41,050 nucleotides of DNA from Zetaproteobacteria bacterium. GTDB lineage: Bacteria; Pseudomonadota; Zetaproteobacteria; Mariprofundales; Mariprofundaceae. Made by a program: the position numbers and the translations under genes. Below are positions 26,822 through 36,209 of this stretch, in pieces (the stretch's first letter is position 1; the number at the start of each line of letters is the position of its first letter). The stretch spans positions 1-41,050 of the forward strand of contig PEAA01000016.1 in the NCBI GenBank assembly GCA_002753275.1, in the 5' to 3' direction. The notes below the pieces were generated by a model, which worked only from the letters and a program-made list of their open reading frames with translations, made no database searches and was not told where the DNA came from.

Positions 26822-26913
26822 AACACCCCACCGGCAATGTTCTTGGCCCAAACCGTAAGTGATACCAATATGACATACTATCATCCCGCCGATTTTCCCG
26901 CTAAGGTCGCCAC

Positions 26914-27888
26914 ATGATACGCAACATTGACCTTCCCTCCCCTCCCAAAATCACTCTGGGTGTAAGTGCCTGTTTATTGGGTGAATCCGTCCGTTTTAAC
27001 GGCGGACATAAACGCGATGACTTTGTCGCAGGTGCCTTGCCGCCCTTTTTTCAATTTCACACCATCTGCCCTGAGATAGCGATTGGCATGGGAACTCCCC
27101 GTCCACCCATTCAACTGAAGGAGATCAATGGCACACTGCATCTCCTAAACAAAGATCGACCTGACGAAATCAATGTCACCGAAAAAATGGTACGGTTTTC
27201 TCACGAGACTGCCCCCACACTGCATGCGCTCAGTGGCTATATTTTCAAAAACAAATCGCCCAGTTGTGGCATTGAAAAAATCCCTGTCTATGGTGAACAT
27301 GGGCAGCCGATTCGACACCAAGCTGGAATTTATGCCGAAATCATCCAACGCGCACACCCCAACCTCCCCATTGAAGATGAGGGGCGACTCAACGATCCGG
27401 TCATTCGTGAGAATTTTATTGAACGCGTCTTTGTCTATGCCCGTTGGCAGGCGTTGATACACGAAGGCTTAACCATGGGAAAATTGGTCGAATTTCACTC
27501 GCGACATAAATATCAAATTATGTCGCACTCACAAGCAGCATACAAAAGCCTCGGAGCAATGATTGCCAACCACGACAAACTTCCCCTTGAAACCCTGGCG
27601 TTGCTCTATCCAGAAGCACTGATGCAAGCACTGCAACACAAAGCAACGCCCAAAAATCATACCAATACCCTCATGCATATTCTGGGCTACTTAAAAACGG
27701 AGCTAACCCTCGATGACAAGCAAGAGATGTTACAAATCCTTGACCACTACCGCACCGGAAAACTACCCCTGATTGTACCGATCACCCTGCTCAAGCACTA
27801 CTTTCGCAAATATCCCGATCGCTACATCGCCAAACAATACTACCTTGAGCCGCATCCCGCTGAATTGATGCTGCGCAACCATGTGTGA
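26914..27888 (+). CDS. DUF523-DUF1722 fusion protein (TudS/YbgA type)
   Basis: A 324-residue two-domain protein. The DUF523 part (about 12-150) has conserved cysteines in VSACLLG, ICPEIAIGMGTPRPP and KSPSCG, matching the TudS family, whose characterised member is an iron-sulfur thiouracil desulfidase. The DUF1722/YbgA part (about 190-320) begins with HSRHKYQIMSHSQ and ends with YLEPHPAELMLRNHV. The fusion is common in Proteobacteria; function of DUF1722 is unknown. A truncated globin starts six bases after the stop, so they are likely co-transcribed. Desulfidase activity is inferred from domain homology. Confidence 0.85.
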   Translation: MIRNIDLPSPPKITLGVSACLLGESVRFNGGHKRDDFVAGALPPFFQFHTICPEIAIGMGTPRPPIQLKEINGTLHLLNKDRPDEINVTEKMVRFSHETAPTLHALSGYIFKNKSPSCGIEKIPVYGEHGQPIRHQAGIYAEIIQRAHPNLPIEDEGRLNDPVIRENFIERVFVYARWQALIHEGLTMGKLVEFHSRHKYQIMSHSQAAYKSLGAMIANHDKLPLETLALLYPEALMQALQHKATPKNHTNTLMHILGYLKTELTLDDKQEMLQILDHYRTGKLPLIVPITLLKHYFRKYPDRYIAKQYYLEPHPAELMLRNHV

Positions 27889-27894
27889 GCCACG

Positions 27895-28305
27895 ATGATC
27901 TCTTTCCAGTCCAACCCACAAAGTCTCTATGATCGTATCGGTGGTGAAGCCCCTGTTCGTCAACTTACGCAGGCGTTTTACTCCGCCATGGATACCTTAC
28001 CCGAGGCAGAAAAAATACGGGCGATGCATCAAGATATGGCGCGTGCCGAAGAGCACTTGTTCATGTTTCTCTCTGGATGGATGGGCGGCCCGCAACTCTT
28101 TGTTGAGAAATTTGGCCATCCACGATTACGCATGCGCCACATGCCCTTTGTGATTGATCAATCGGCACGGGATCAATGGATGCACTGCATGAAACAAGCC
28201 CTTGATCAAACCGTCAACGATGAAAAGTTACGCTGCGAACTTCTCTTCGCCTTTGCTGAAATTGCCGATTTCATGCGTAATCAAGAGCCATCTGCTAAAG
28301 GGTAG
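27895..28305 (+). CDS. Group II truncated haemoglobin
   Basis: A 136-residue globin. SLYDRIGGEAPVRQLTQAFYSAM opens the fold, FLSGWMGGPQLFVEKFGHPRLRMRHMPF holds the proximal His and the group II signature, and QWMHCM the conserved Trp of helix G. It binds oxygen or nitric oxide and usually protects against nitrosative or peroxide stress. Six bases after the DUF523-DUF1722 gene, suggesting joint expression. Confidence 0.93.
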   Translation: MISFQSNPQSLYDRIGGEAPVRQLTQAFYSAMDTLPEAEKIRAMHQDMARAEEHLFMFLSGWMGGPQLFVEKFGHPRLRMRHMPFVIDQSARDQWMHCMKQALDQTVNDEKLRCELLFAFAEIADFMRNQEPSAKG

Positions 28306-28344
28306 ATCACCAATCCACACCTGCAATTAAAAAGCGATCTGCTC

Positions 28345-30045
28345 TTATGGCTTACTCAACAGCTCTTCAACAGGAGAATCACTCCTCACATCTTTAACAT
28401 TATCCATCGCATCATCCAACGGTTTGATTGCTTGGGTAAAAAGATGAAAAGCGCCCTCACCTTTCACACCATCATCGACCATCCGCTCAATCTCTTTCAA
28501 TAACTCAATCAATGCCAGCATATGGCGCACGGACATGATTCCACTGGTTCCCGCTCGCAACAAGCGACTCTTCATATTCTCATAACGCGCTTTCAATTGC
28601 TGCAAACGCTCCAACGCATTGACCTCAGAATCGTGTTGCCCCAAAGGCTCTGTAGTACGCATCCACTCCAAAATCGACACCGCCATACGACGATACTCAA
28701 TGAGCATCTGATCAATATCTTCGTTGATCGATGAAACCTTTTCACTTTGACGCTCATCAATATCGATCGCTTTATTACTCATTGCTGAAAAGTAGCGTGT
28801 AGTCGCCAGTGCTTCGGGCAGGGATTGGGCAATATCCAGTGGCAAATCGCTACGCTGTAACTCTTTGGTAAAATCTGCGACCGCATCAACCAACTTATCA
28901 AGCGCCTCTTTTTCTGCCGAAAGTTGCGGACTAATACTCGCCTCGGTATTGATGGCATCTTCAGCCATACGGATCGATATTTCACGAATATTTCCTATCT
29001 CTTTGGTCAACGCGTCATGGGCCAAAGAGGGGGTACTCATCAGTGTCATATCCAAGAATTTTGGCACAGCCAAATCCTCTTCGGCTGCACGAAAGCGCTT
29101 TTGCAACATCGCCACCATGCGGTTGGTAAAAGGCCACATCAGCAAAATTCCCAGTGCATTAAACAAGGTGTGAAAAATCGCCAAAAAGGTTGCGATCCCC
29201 CCGACCATGCCCATAGAGGTTTGTAACCACTGCACCAGCCACAAAAGAACAGGTAACATCAACAACGCCACACAGCCCGTGACCAAATTAAAGATCACAT
29301 GCCCCGCCGCAACCCGCTTGGCATTGGAAGTTGCAGCAAGTGCTGCCAATACCGCCGTTGAGGTGGTGCCGATATTGGCACCAATCACCATACTCGCAGC
29401 CGCATGCAAACCAATCACATCTCCTGCCGCCGCTGTTAAAGTAATTGCAATGGCAGCACTGGAGGACTGCATAATCAGCGTCATCAGAAATCCAACCCCG
29501 ACAAAGAGCAAGACGCTCAACATCCCTTGATCTTCAAGGGCTGACAATGAAACCATCTCCTCCAAACCATCAAATCCTGTCTTTAAGAGATCAATACCTA
29601 AAAAGAAGAGTCCAAAGCCTGCAATGGCTTTGCCAATACCGATCCAACGCGCCGAGGGAGAAAAGAGCGATAATAACACTCCCACACCAATCGCGGGCAA
29701 AGCCGCTGTTTGAATATGAAAACCAAAGCCGAGAATCGCCACCAACCATCCCGTCATGGTCGTCCCTAAATTGCTGCCATAGGCGACCCGAATCGCCTGC
29801 GTCAGGGTTAAAAGCCCCGCATTGACAAAGCCAATGACGGCAACCGTCACCGCACTGGATGACTGCACCAATGAGGTGATCAACACCCCTGAAAGAATTC
29901 CGCGCAACGCTGTTTTGGTCGAGCGTTTCAAGATACTACGCAGGGCATTGCCAGCAGACATTTTCAACCCATCGGTCATCAACTGCATGCCAAGCAGAAA
30001 AAGCCCCACCCCACCCATCAATCCAGTAAATACTTGCCAACTCAT
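28345..30045 (-). CDS. Na/Pi cotransporter family protein with PhoU-like tail
   Basis: A 566-residue membrane protein. The N-terminal half has two inverted repeats, each with a QSSSA motif (SLVQSSSAVTVAVIG near residue 60 and IMQSSSAAIAITL near 195), the mark of the sodium/phosphate symporter family (NptA/YjbB). The C-terminal about 210 residues are alpha-helical and PhoU-like (EIGNIREISIRMAEDAIN... AGTSGIMSVRHMLALIELLKEIERMVDDG). It could import or export phosphate; YjbB in E. coli exports it. Convergent with the globin gene. Confidence 0.93.
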   Translation of the reverse strand: MSWQVFTGLMGGVGLFLLGMQLMTDGLKMSAGNALRSILKRSTKTALRGILSGVLITSLVQSSSAVTVAVIGFVNAGLLTLTQAIRVAYGSNLGTTMTGWLVAILGFGFHIQTAALPAIGVGVLLSLFSPSARWIGIGKAIAGFGLFFLGIDLLKTGFDGLEEMVSLSALEDQGMLSVLLFVGVGFLMTLIMQSSSAAIAITLTAAAGDVIGLHAAASMVIGANIGTTSTAVLAALAATSNAKRVAAGHVIFNLVTGCVALLMLPVLLWLVQWLQTSMGMVGGIATFLAIFHTLFNALGILLMWPFTNRMVAMLQKRFRAAEEDLAVPKFLDMTLMSTPSLAHDALTKEIGNIREISIRMAEDAINTEASISPQLSAEKEALDKLVDAVADFTKELQRSDLPLDIAQSLPEALATTRYFSAMSNKAIDIDERQSEKVSSINEDIDQMLIEYRRMAVSILEWMRTTEPLGQHDSEVNALERLQQLKARYENMKSRLLRAGTSGIMSVRHMLALIELLKEIERMVDDGVKGEGAFHLFTQAIKPLDDAMDNVKDVRSDSPVEELLSKP

Positions 30046-30181
30046 CTCAACCTCCTATCTCAACAACCCCATACGCGTCTAATAAAAATAAAATTTCAAT
30101 ATTCAGATTAACCTTAACACCCCCTGCATCACGATAAACATAAATATGTGCAGGATCATTGCGATGATTACCCCGTGATCC

Positions 30182-30215
30182 AAAAAAATGCATGCCGCAG
30201 CAAGTTCGGCATGCA
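30182..30215 (-). terminator. Rho-independent terminator of the efflux/sulfatase unit
   Basis: On the minus strand TGCATGCCG pairs with CGGCATGCA around a 9-nt loop (30215-30189) and is followed directly by TTTTTTT. It lies about 130 bp past the EF-hand gene stop and is the best terminator in this window. The surrounding 30046-30343 contains no gene; CCCGTGATC (30172-30180) and GATCACGGG (30264-30272) form an additional long-range inverted repeat. Confidence 0.7.
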
Positions 30216-30343
30216 CATATTGTCAACATTGAAATAGCTGAACCCTTGATGGACAGATCCGTTGATCACGGGCTTCGATGATTCATAGTGGGCGGTTGCC
30301 TTCCCGCGTGCTTGTATCGCTACAAACGCCGAATTTGAGACGA

Positions 30344-30616
30344 CTACTGATCCGCCATCGCTTTGATCTGTTCAAGCGTTACATACCCTTTGTTTTCGAC
30401 ATCAATCTTGCGAAAATTACTCGCAACACGAGGCATGCCCGTTGCTTCTGCTTGAGCCTCTGCAAGGGTCAATTGATCATCGTGATTGGTGTCAGCGACC
30501 TTGTATTTTTTATCAATCATTTGATCGCGCCATGATTCACCTGCGTATGCAGAACTCATAAGGATAAGTCCTACAAAAGGAATCCCCAAAATTTTTACAA
30601 CAGTATTTGATTGCAT
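30344..30616 (-). CDS. Small exported EF-hand protein
   Basis: A 90-residue protein with a signal peptide (about 1-25, SAYA-G). The first EF-hand loop DTNHDDQLTLAE (42-53) has Asp/Asn/Asp/Gln/Thr/Glu at the coordinating positions and should bind calcium. The second, DVENKGYVTLEQ (72-83), is degenerate with Lys and a terminal Gln. Periplasmic. It is 34 bp after the DUF3313 gene and appears to be the last gene of the long minus-strand unit. Function unknown. Confidence 0.85.
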   Translation of the reverse strand: MQSNTVVKILGIPFVGLILMSSAYAGESWRDQMIDKKYKVADTNHDDQLTLAEAQAEATGMPRVASNFRKIDVENKGYVTLEQIKAMADQ

Positions 30617-30650
30617 GGTATGTGCTCCTATGAAGAAATTAGATGATCTG

Positions 30651-31316
30651 TTATTTCGTCGATGCTGTGACGGCAGCCGTTACCGCCTGTTGCGCTAAAT
30701 GCAGAAAAGCTGTCGTCGTATCGGATTCATTTCTAAAAGTATCGCCCTTGATGGTCATCACTCCGGCGCGCAACAAATCATTGGACTGACTATCCGTAAT
30801 TTTGCATTCAACGAGCAATACTGGCATTTTAGACTGCTTATCAATCAGGTAAGAAACCGCAGTAATGGCAGCAGAAATCGGTATCAAGTTACGCGGTTTC
30901 AGCCCCTCATTATCAACCTCTGCCCCCGAAATCGCGATGGCAACCCGTGCCACACCAGGGCCAGCATCTGAGACAATTTTGAATCCTGTTTTTGCAATAT
31001 GTTCGCGTACGACCTTATCAAGCTCTTGTTGGGTTTGTTGAATAACCTCAGGGGTAATTTTTTCATCGGCCTGAGTCTGGTTGATCAATATAGGCTCAAT
31101 AATAATCGCAGAATAGTTCCCACGGCGTACGCCAGGCTTTTGATAGCGAAACAATTGGGTTCCTTCAGCACTCTTGACAGGCTGCAACACGCTGTAATCA
31201 GGGATAAACCCCGTTTGCGCCTTATCGCTGACAGACGCGGTAGTGGTGTGCGTTCCGCAGCCAGAAAACACCAAAATGCAGCCCAGAAGTGCCAAATTTC
31301 CCAAGTATTTATTCAT
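30651..31316 (-). CDS. DUF3313-family lipoprotein
   Basis: A 221-residue lipoprotein from ATG 31316, preceded by GGAGG at the right distance (an in-frame TTG four codons earlier is not needed). The signal peptide ends VFSGC with the lipidated Cys at residue 20. The body matches DUF3313 as I remember it (DYSVLQPV... YSAIIIEPILI... and a conserved C-terminal AG-rich region). Proteins of this family are of unknown function and often sit near envelope genes. It lies 139 bp after the outer-membrane efflux gene, with the EF-hand gene following. Confidence 0.8.
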   Translation of the reverse strand: MNKYLGNLALLGCILVFSGCGTHTTTASVSDKAQTGFIPDYSVLQPVKSAEGTQLFRYQKPGVRRGNYSAIIIEPILINQTQADEKITPEVIQQTQQELDKVVREHIAKTGFKIVSDAGPGVARVAIAISGAEVDNEGLKPRNLIPISAAITAVSYLIDKQSKMPVLLVECKITDSQSNDLLRAGVMTIKGDTFRNESDTTTAFLHLAQQAVTAAVTASTK

Positions 31317-31467
31317 CAAATCCTCCAATAAAAATCACGGGGCTCAACTCAAACCAAACATGCCCCAGATAACGCTCAATACATGCAAGAGTCTGATTCA
31401 ACATTGATACAATCAAGTCGTCAAGAAGCCCCGCCCTGCTCCGAAATCCACAACCCAAAAGAATCCA

Positions 31468-32952
31468 TCAACGCGCTGTTTCAACAGTCGAACGGAGATC
31501 AACATTTGAGTTCGGCTCTGTCTGAAGTGTCATCGCCTCAGCGCGCTCAACCCAGCCACCACCCATCGATTTATAGACACCAACAAGCGCAATGTACTTT
31601 TGACCCAAGCTCTGTGCATAGTTTATTTCGGCAGGAAAAAGTTGCTGTTGCGCATTGAGTACCGTCAAATAGTCAGCATAACCACCATCGTATTGCAGTT
31701 GTGCAAGTCGTTCATATGCTCGTAACGCCGTGACGCGCCGCGCCTCTGCATCGACTTGCTCTGCCACCTTTTCGCGACTTATCAGTGCATTCTCAACATC
31801 TGCAAAGGCACGCTGAATCACAAACTCATAATTATACAGTGCGGCCTGCTGAACTGCTTGCGCCTGTGCAACCTGACCTGAAACAAGTCCACCAGCAAAG
31901 ATCGGCCCCGCAACCGCTCCACCATAGTTCCATGCACCTGCGGCTCCAGTGAAGAGTCCTGATAACTGCCCACTTGCAGAACCATACGCACCCGTTAGCG
32001 AAATGGTGGGGAAGTATGCGGCTCTGGCTGCACCGATCTGTGCATTGGCGGCAATGAGCTGCTGTTCTGCTTGAGCAATATCCGGCCGTCGTTCGAGCAA
32101 TTGTGATGGAATACCATTCGAGACAACGGGCAACGCAAGCTCCGTCAGCGTCTTACCGCGTACCACGGCTTCTGGATTATGGCCGAGAAGGAGGCAGATC
32201 GCATTCTCTGTCAACGCAATATCCCGCTCAATCTGGGGAATCATCGCGGCCACGAGCTCATATTGTGACCGTGCTTGTTCAAGCGTTACCTGTGAAATCT
32301 GGCCATACTTGAATTGCAACTCAAAAATAGCGACCGATTCAGCATAACTTGCGCGTGTTCGCTCGGCAGTTGCAAGCTGAAAATCAAGCGAACGCAATTG
32401 CACATAAGTGTTAGCGACAGAAGTTACCAGCGATAAAATCACTCCACGACGCGCCTCTTCAGAGGCCATCACACTTGCCCGTGCAGCCTCAGACATGCGT
32501 CGTATCCGTCCCCAAAAATCAATCTCCCAGCTCGATGCAAGCATCACCGCATAAGTCGTTTTCGGGTTGGGGATCAGCTTTGCAATGACAGTTGTTGGAC
32601 TTTCCGTGATTCGCTTCTGATCGCCAGTGCCTTGGTAACCAAGCTGCGGCATCAACATCGATCGAGTTTGTGTAATAAGCGCCATCGATGCCTCCACATT
32701 GGCTGCGGCAACCTGTAGCTCTTTGTTGTGAGCCAGTGCTTCCTCAATCATTGCATCAAGGACGGGGTCTCTAAACTGTTTCCACCATTCTGTATCCGCC
32801 AGATCGCGCGCATCGTGTTGTACATAGTTTGGTGCGTGCTGATAGGTGCTCGGCACATCGAGCGACGGTCGCGAATAATCTGAGCCGACCATACAGCCAC
32901 CAATGGCGCCAGAGAGCGCAAACAGTGTCATCACACGGCGCAACTTAACCAC
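31468..32952 (-). CDS. RND efflux outer membrane lipoprotein (OprM/NodT family)
   Basis: A TolC-type outer-membrane channel of about 494 residues. The preferred start is GTG 32952, a few bases before the end of the RND gene, with GGATAAG upstream; an ATG at 32931 is an alternative and 32988 is a longer one. The signal peptide ends AIGGC. Two outer-membrane efflux protein repeats follow, with typical ERRPDIAQAEQQLIAANAQIGAARAAYFPTISLTG. It forms the exit duct of the pump whose inner-membrane and adaptor genes precede it. Confidence 0.93.
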   Translation of the reverse strand: MVKLRRVMTLFALSGAIGGCMVGSDYSRPSLDVPSTYQHAPNYVQHDARDLADTEWWKQFRDPVLDAMIEEALAHNKELQVAAANVEASMALITQTRSMLMPQLGYQGTGDQKRITESPTTVIAKLIPNPKTTYAVMLASSWEIDFWGRIRRMSEAARASVMASEEARRGVILSLVTSVANTYVQLRSLDFQLATAERTRASYAESVAIFELQFKYGQISQVTLEQARSQYELVAAMIPQIERDIALTENAICLLLGHNPEAVVRGKTLTELALPVVSNGIPSQLLERRPDIAQAEQQLIAANAQIGAARAAYFPTISLTGAYGSASGQLSGLFTGAAGAWNYGGAVAGPIFAGGLVSGQVAQAQAVQQAALYNYEFVIQRAFADVENALISREKVAEQVDAEARRVTALRAYERLAQLQYDGGYADYLTVLNAQQQLFPAEINYAQSLGQKYIALVGVYKSMGGGWVERAEAMTLQTEPNSNVDLRSTVETAR

Positions 32953-35900
32953 GGTTCTTATCCGTATGTGGCGTCGATGCCGTATCACGATCGGATTGCT
33001 TATCCGATGTCATGCAAGGCTGTTCCTCTTGATTGCTCCTGTGGATAAATCGATCGAGCATATAAAACAGCAGTGGCACATAAAGCATGGCAAGCGTGGT
33101 CTCGCCAATCATGCCGCCAATGATCCCCGTACCGATCGAATGGCGCGCATTGGCGCCCGTTCCCATCGCCATAGCGAGGGGTAAGCATCCCACAGCAAAG
33201 GCGAGAGATGTCATAATAATAGGACGCAATCGCTGTTCACCCGCAAGTACGGTTGCCTCCATGATCGACTTGCCCTGCTTGCGAAACTCCAATGCAGCCG
33301 AGACCCGTAACACGGCATTCTTAGCCCCTAAGCCGATAAGCACCAATAATCCAATTTGGAAATAAACATCATTTTCAAGCCCACGCATCCAGTTGGTCGC
33401 AAGCGCGCCAAGAATACCGAATGGCACAGCGGCCATCACAACGCCTGGAAGGATCCAAGATTCATATTGGGCAGCCAACACCAGAAAAACAATGATAAGG
33501 CCAAAGGCAAAGGCAATCGTCGAGGTGCCACCCGATTGCTTCTCCTCTACTGCAAGACCCGACCAGGCAAATGTGTATCCAGACGGCAAGACCTCTTTGG
33601 CCGTCGCCTCCATCGCAGCAATCGCATCGCCTGAACTGTAGCCGTGATTCGGGGAACCATTGATCTTTGCCGCTGAAAAACCATTGAAATGTGGCATAAG
33701 ATCAGGGCCTGAAACCCATTGTGTCGTGACAAGTACAGATAAAGGAATCATTTGACCATGCTGCGAGCGCACATAAATGCGCGTCAGATCATCCGGATTT
33801 TGTCGATACTTCGCATCCGCTTGAAGCACCACCCACCAAACACGACTGTATTGATTAAACTGACTTGCGGTCAATGAACCAAACTGTGCCTGGATCGCCG
33901 TATAGACATCATCAACCGAGACCCCAAGAAGTATTGCTTTCTCTCTATCCACAGTCACGCGCAACTGCTGTGTGTTGGCGTGAAAAGTCGTGTAAAGACG
34001 CATAAGCGCAGGGTTAGACTTGGCTTTCTCAAGAAATGCCTGGGTGACCTCATCAAGCTTCGCGGGATCACCCGAACCCGTGTCCTGAATCCAAAACTCA
34101 AAACCTCCGTTACTGCCAATGCCAGGAATGGGCGGAGGCGCAACAGGCAAAACCCGCGCCTCTTTCCATTCACCGACCTGAGCGTAGAAATCCATCAGAA
34201 TGGCGCGTGCATTCTCTACCTTTGCGGTTGCAATAGATTCATAGCGTGCATCAAAATCTTTGAGCGTGACGAAGAAAGTCCCTGCATTGGTTTTAAACCC
34301 GCTATCGAGCAGACTATATCCGGTAATCATTGCGCGTGTCTCAACCCCAGGTATATCCTTAAATACAGCATCGACTCGATCCGCGACAGCCTGCGTTCGG
34401 TCCATACTCGCTCCCTCGGGCATAATAATCGCAGCCATCACATAACCTTGATCTTCATTCGGAACAAAGCTCGTCGGCACAATGCTGAAAAGATGATAAA
34501 TACTCCATATAAAACCGGCAAACAGCACAAGCGCAATGACCGATCGCTTGATCATAAGCTCCACCGCATGACCAAACCCTCGGGTCAGGCCATCAACCCG
34601 ACGATTAAACCAGGCAAAGAAACCACGCTGAGGTGCTGAACCAGATTTGAGAATCAACGCACACATCGCGGGCGTCAGTGTCAGCGCCACAAAGCCAGAC
34701 ACAGCAACAGAGACCACAATCGTGATCGCAAACTGCTTGTAAATCTGCCCCGTTGTTCCTGGCAATAATGCTGCGGGAATAAAAACGCAAGCCATCACAA
34801 GCACAACAGCAATAAGCGAACCACCAATTTCATTCATTGACCGAATCGTGGCCGCTTTAGGTTCAAGATGGTGCTGGTGCATGTTGCGTTCCACATTCTC
34901 AACAACGACGATGGCATCATCCACAACCATGCCGATGGCCAATACGAGTCCAAACAGCGTGATAAGGTTGATCGAAAAACCGAGAAGCAACATGCCCGCA
35001 AAAGTCGTAATCAAGGCAACCAAAATGGCAATCGCGCAGATGAGTGTCGTGCGCAAGCTCTGCAGGAACAAATACACCACCAACACCACCAGCAAAAGGG
35101 CCTCAAACAGCGTATGGATAACCTCTTCGATCGACAGTTTGACAAAGTCATTGGTATCGAGCGCAATCGTATAATCGATCCCCTCAGGAAAACGATGCTT
35201 CATCTCTGCCAAGCTCTCACGAACAGCAGCGGAGACCTTCAAGCCATTCGCACCCGGCTCCATATACACGGCGATAAAAGTGGCAGGCATACCATTGAGG
35301 CGCGAATCCACGACATATTGACGCAGCCCCACTTCAGCACGCGCAACATCGCCCAAACGCACGATTGCGCTGCCATCCTGGCTCGCGCGCAGAATGATAT
35401 TCTCATACTGGGCAGGATCAGCAAACGGCGACTGGGTGATCACGGGAAAGGTCATCTCAACCGGTTTTTCAACGGGCTGCTGTCCAATCTGCCCAGCACC
35501 AAACATCGTATTTTGCGATTTAATTGCATTGGCGATATCCGTCGTTGTGATCGCCAGCGAGGCCATTCGGTCTGGATTCATCCAGATCCGCATCGCTTGA
35601 TCGGGCACGCCCATGATTTTTGCCTGCCCAGCTCCAGGTACACGCTTGATCGCATCGAGCACATAAATATTGGCATAATTGGCCACATAATCGGCGCTAT
35701 AGCGGTTATCTTCACCATAGATTCCAATCAACATCATGATTGATGAAGACTTTTTCTGTACCGATACGCCGAGCTGTGTGACCGCTGTTGGTAGCTGAGG
35801 TAAAGCCAAATTGACCCGGTTCTGAATTTGGACCTGAGCAATATCAGGATCAGCATCCAATGCGAAATAGACGGTCAGGGTCAGTTGACCGCTGGCAGAA

Positions 35901-36148
35901 CTGGTTGAGGACATATAAAGCATATTATCAACACCGTTAATCTGCGCCTCGATCGGCGAAGCCACCGCATCCGCCAGCGTCTTCGAATCTGCGCCAGGAT
36001 AGGTGGCTGACACAGTGATCTGAACCGGGGTAATGGTCGGGTATTGCTGAATCGGCAGCACCGACATCGCAACCAGACCCGCAAGACATAAAATGAGTGA
36101 CACGACGGTCGCAAAAATCGGTCGATCAATAAAGAAGGATGAGAACAC
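32945..36148 (-). CDS. RND (HAE1 family) multidrug efflux transporter, inner membrane subunit
   Basis: A 1067-residue proton-driven transporter of the AcrB/MexB type. N-terminal MFSSFFIDRPIFATVVSLIL is standard; the proton relay VVDDAIVVVENVERNM (two Asp, near residue 405) is intact; 12 membrane helices and two large periplasmic loops are present. The C-terminal about 25 residues are charged and non-conserved. Substrates cannot be told from sequence. It follows the adaptor by 61 bases and overlaps the outer-membrane gene. Long antisense open frames inside it are shadows. Confidence 0.97.
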   Translation of the reverse strand: MFSSFFIDRPIFATVVSLILCLAGLVAMSVLPIQQYPTITPVQITVSATYPGADSKTLADAVASPIEAQINGVDNMLYMSSTSSASGQLTLTVYFALDADPDIAQVQIQNRVNLALPQLPTAVTQLGVSVQKKSSSIMMLIGIYGEDNRYSADYVANYANIYVLDAIKRVPGAGQAKIMGVPDQAMRIWMNPDRMASLAITTTDIANAIKSQNTMFGAGQIGQQPVEKPVEMTFPVITQSPFADPAQYENIILRASQDGSAIVRLGDVARAEVGLRQYVVDSRLNGMPATFIAVYMEPGANGLKVSAAVRESLAEMKHRFPEGIDYTIALDTNDFVKLSIEEVIHTLFEALLLVVLVVYLFLQSLRTTLICAIAILVALITTFAGMLLLGFSINLITLFGLVLAIGMVVDDAIVVVENVERNMHQHHLEPKAATIRSMNEIGGSLIAVVLVMACVFIPAALLPGTTGQIYKQFAITIVVSVAVSGFVALTLTPAMCALILKSGSAPQRGFFAWFNRRVDGLTRGFGHAVELMIKRSVIALVLFAGFIWSIYHLFSIVPTSFVPNEDQGYVMAAIIMPEGASMDRTQAVADRVDAVFKDIPGVETRAMITGYSLLDSGFKTNAGTFFVTLKDFDARYESIATAKVENARAILMDFYAQVGEWKEARVLPVAPPPIPGIGSNGGFEFWIQDTGSGDPAKLDEVTQAFLEKAKSNPALMRLYTTFHANTQQLRVTVDREKAILLGVSVDDVYTAIQAQFGSLTASQFNQYSRVWWVVLQADAKYRQNPDDLTRIYVRSQHGQMIPLSVLVTTQWVSGPDLMPHFNGFSAAKINGSPNHGYSSGDAIAAMEATAKEVLPSGYTFAWSGLAVEEKQSGGTSTIAFAFGLIIVFLVLAAQYESWILPGVVMAAVPFGILGALATNWMRGLENDVYFQIGLLVLIGLGAKNAVLRVSAALEFRKQGKSIMEATVLAGEQRLRPIIMTSLAFAVGCLPLAMAMGTGANARHSIGTGIIGGMIGETTLAMLYVPLLFYMLDRFIHRSNQEEQPCMTSDKQSDRDTASTPHTDKNRG

Positions 36149-36209
36149 GGCTCGCGTTACCTAAGTAATCTGGCAGTTGTGAGGCTACCGAAGTTTGTGA
36201 AATTTTTCA

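Noticed and set aside
34868-35743. A 291-codon plus-strand frame inside the RND transporter gene
   Set aside because: It is antisense to a well-conserved gene with all its motifs, and the protein resembles no family; same for 33980-34639.
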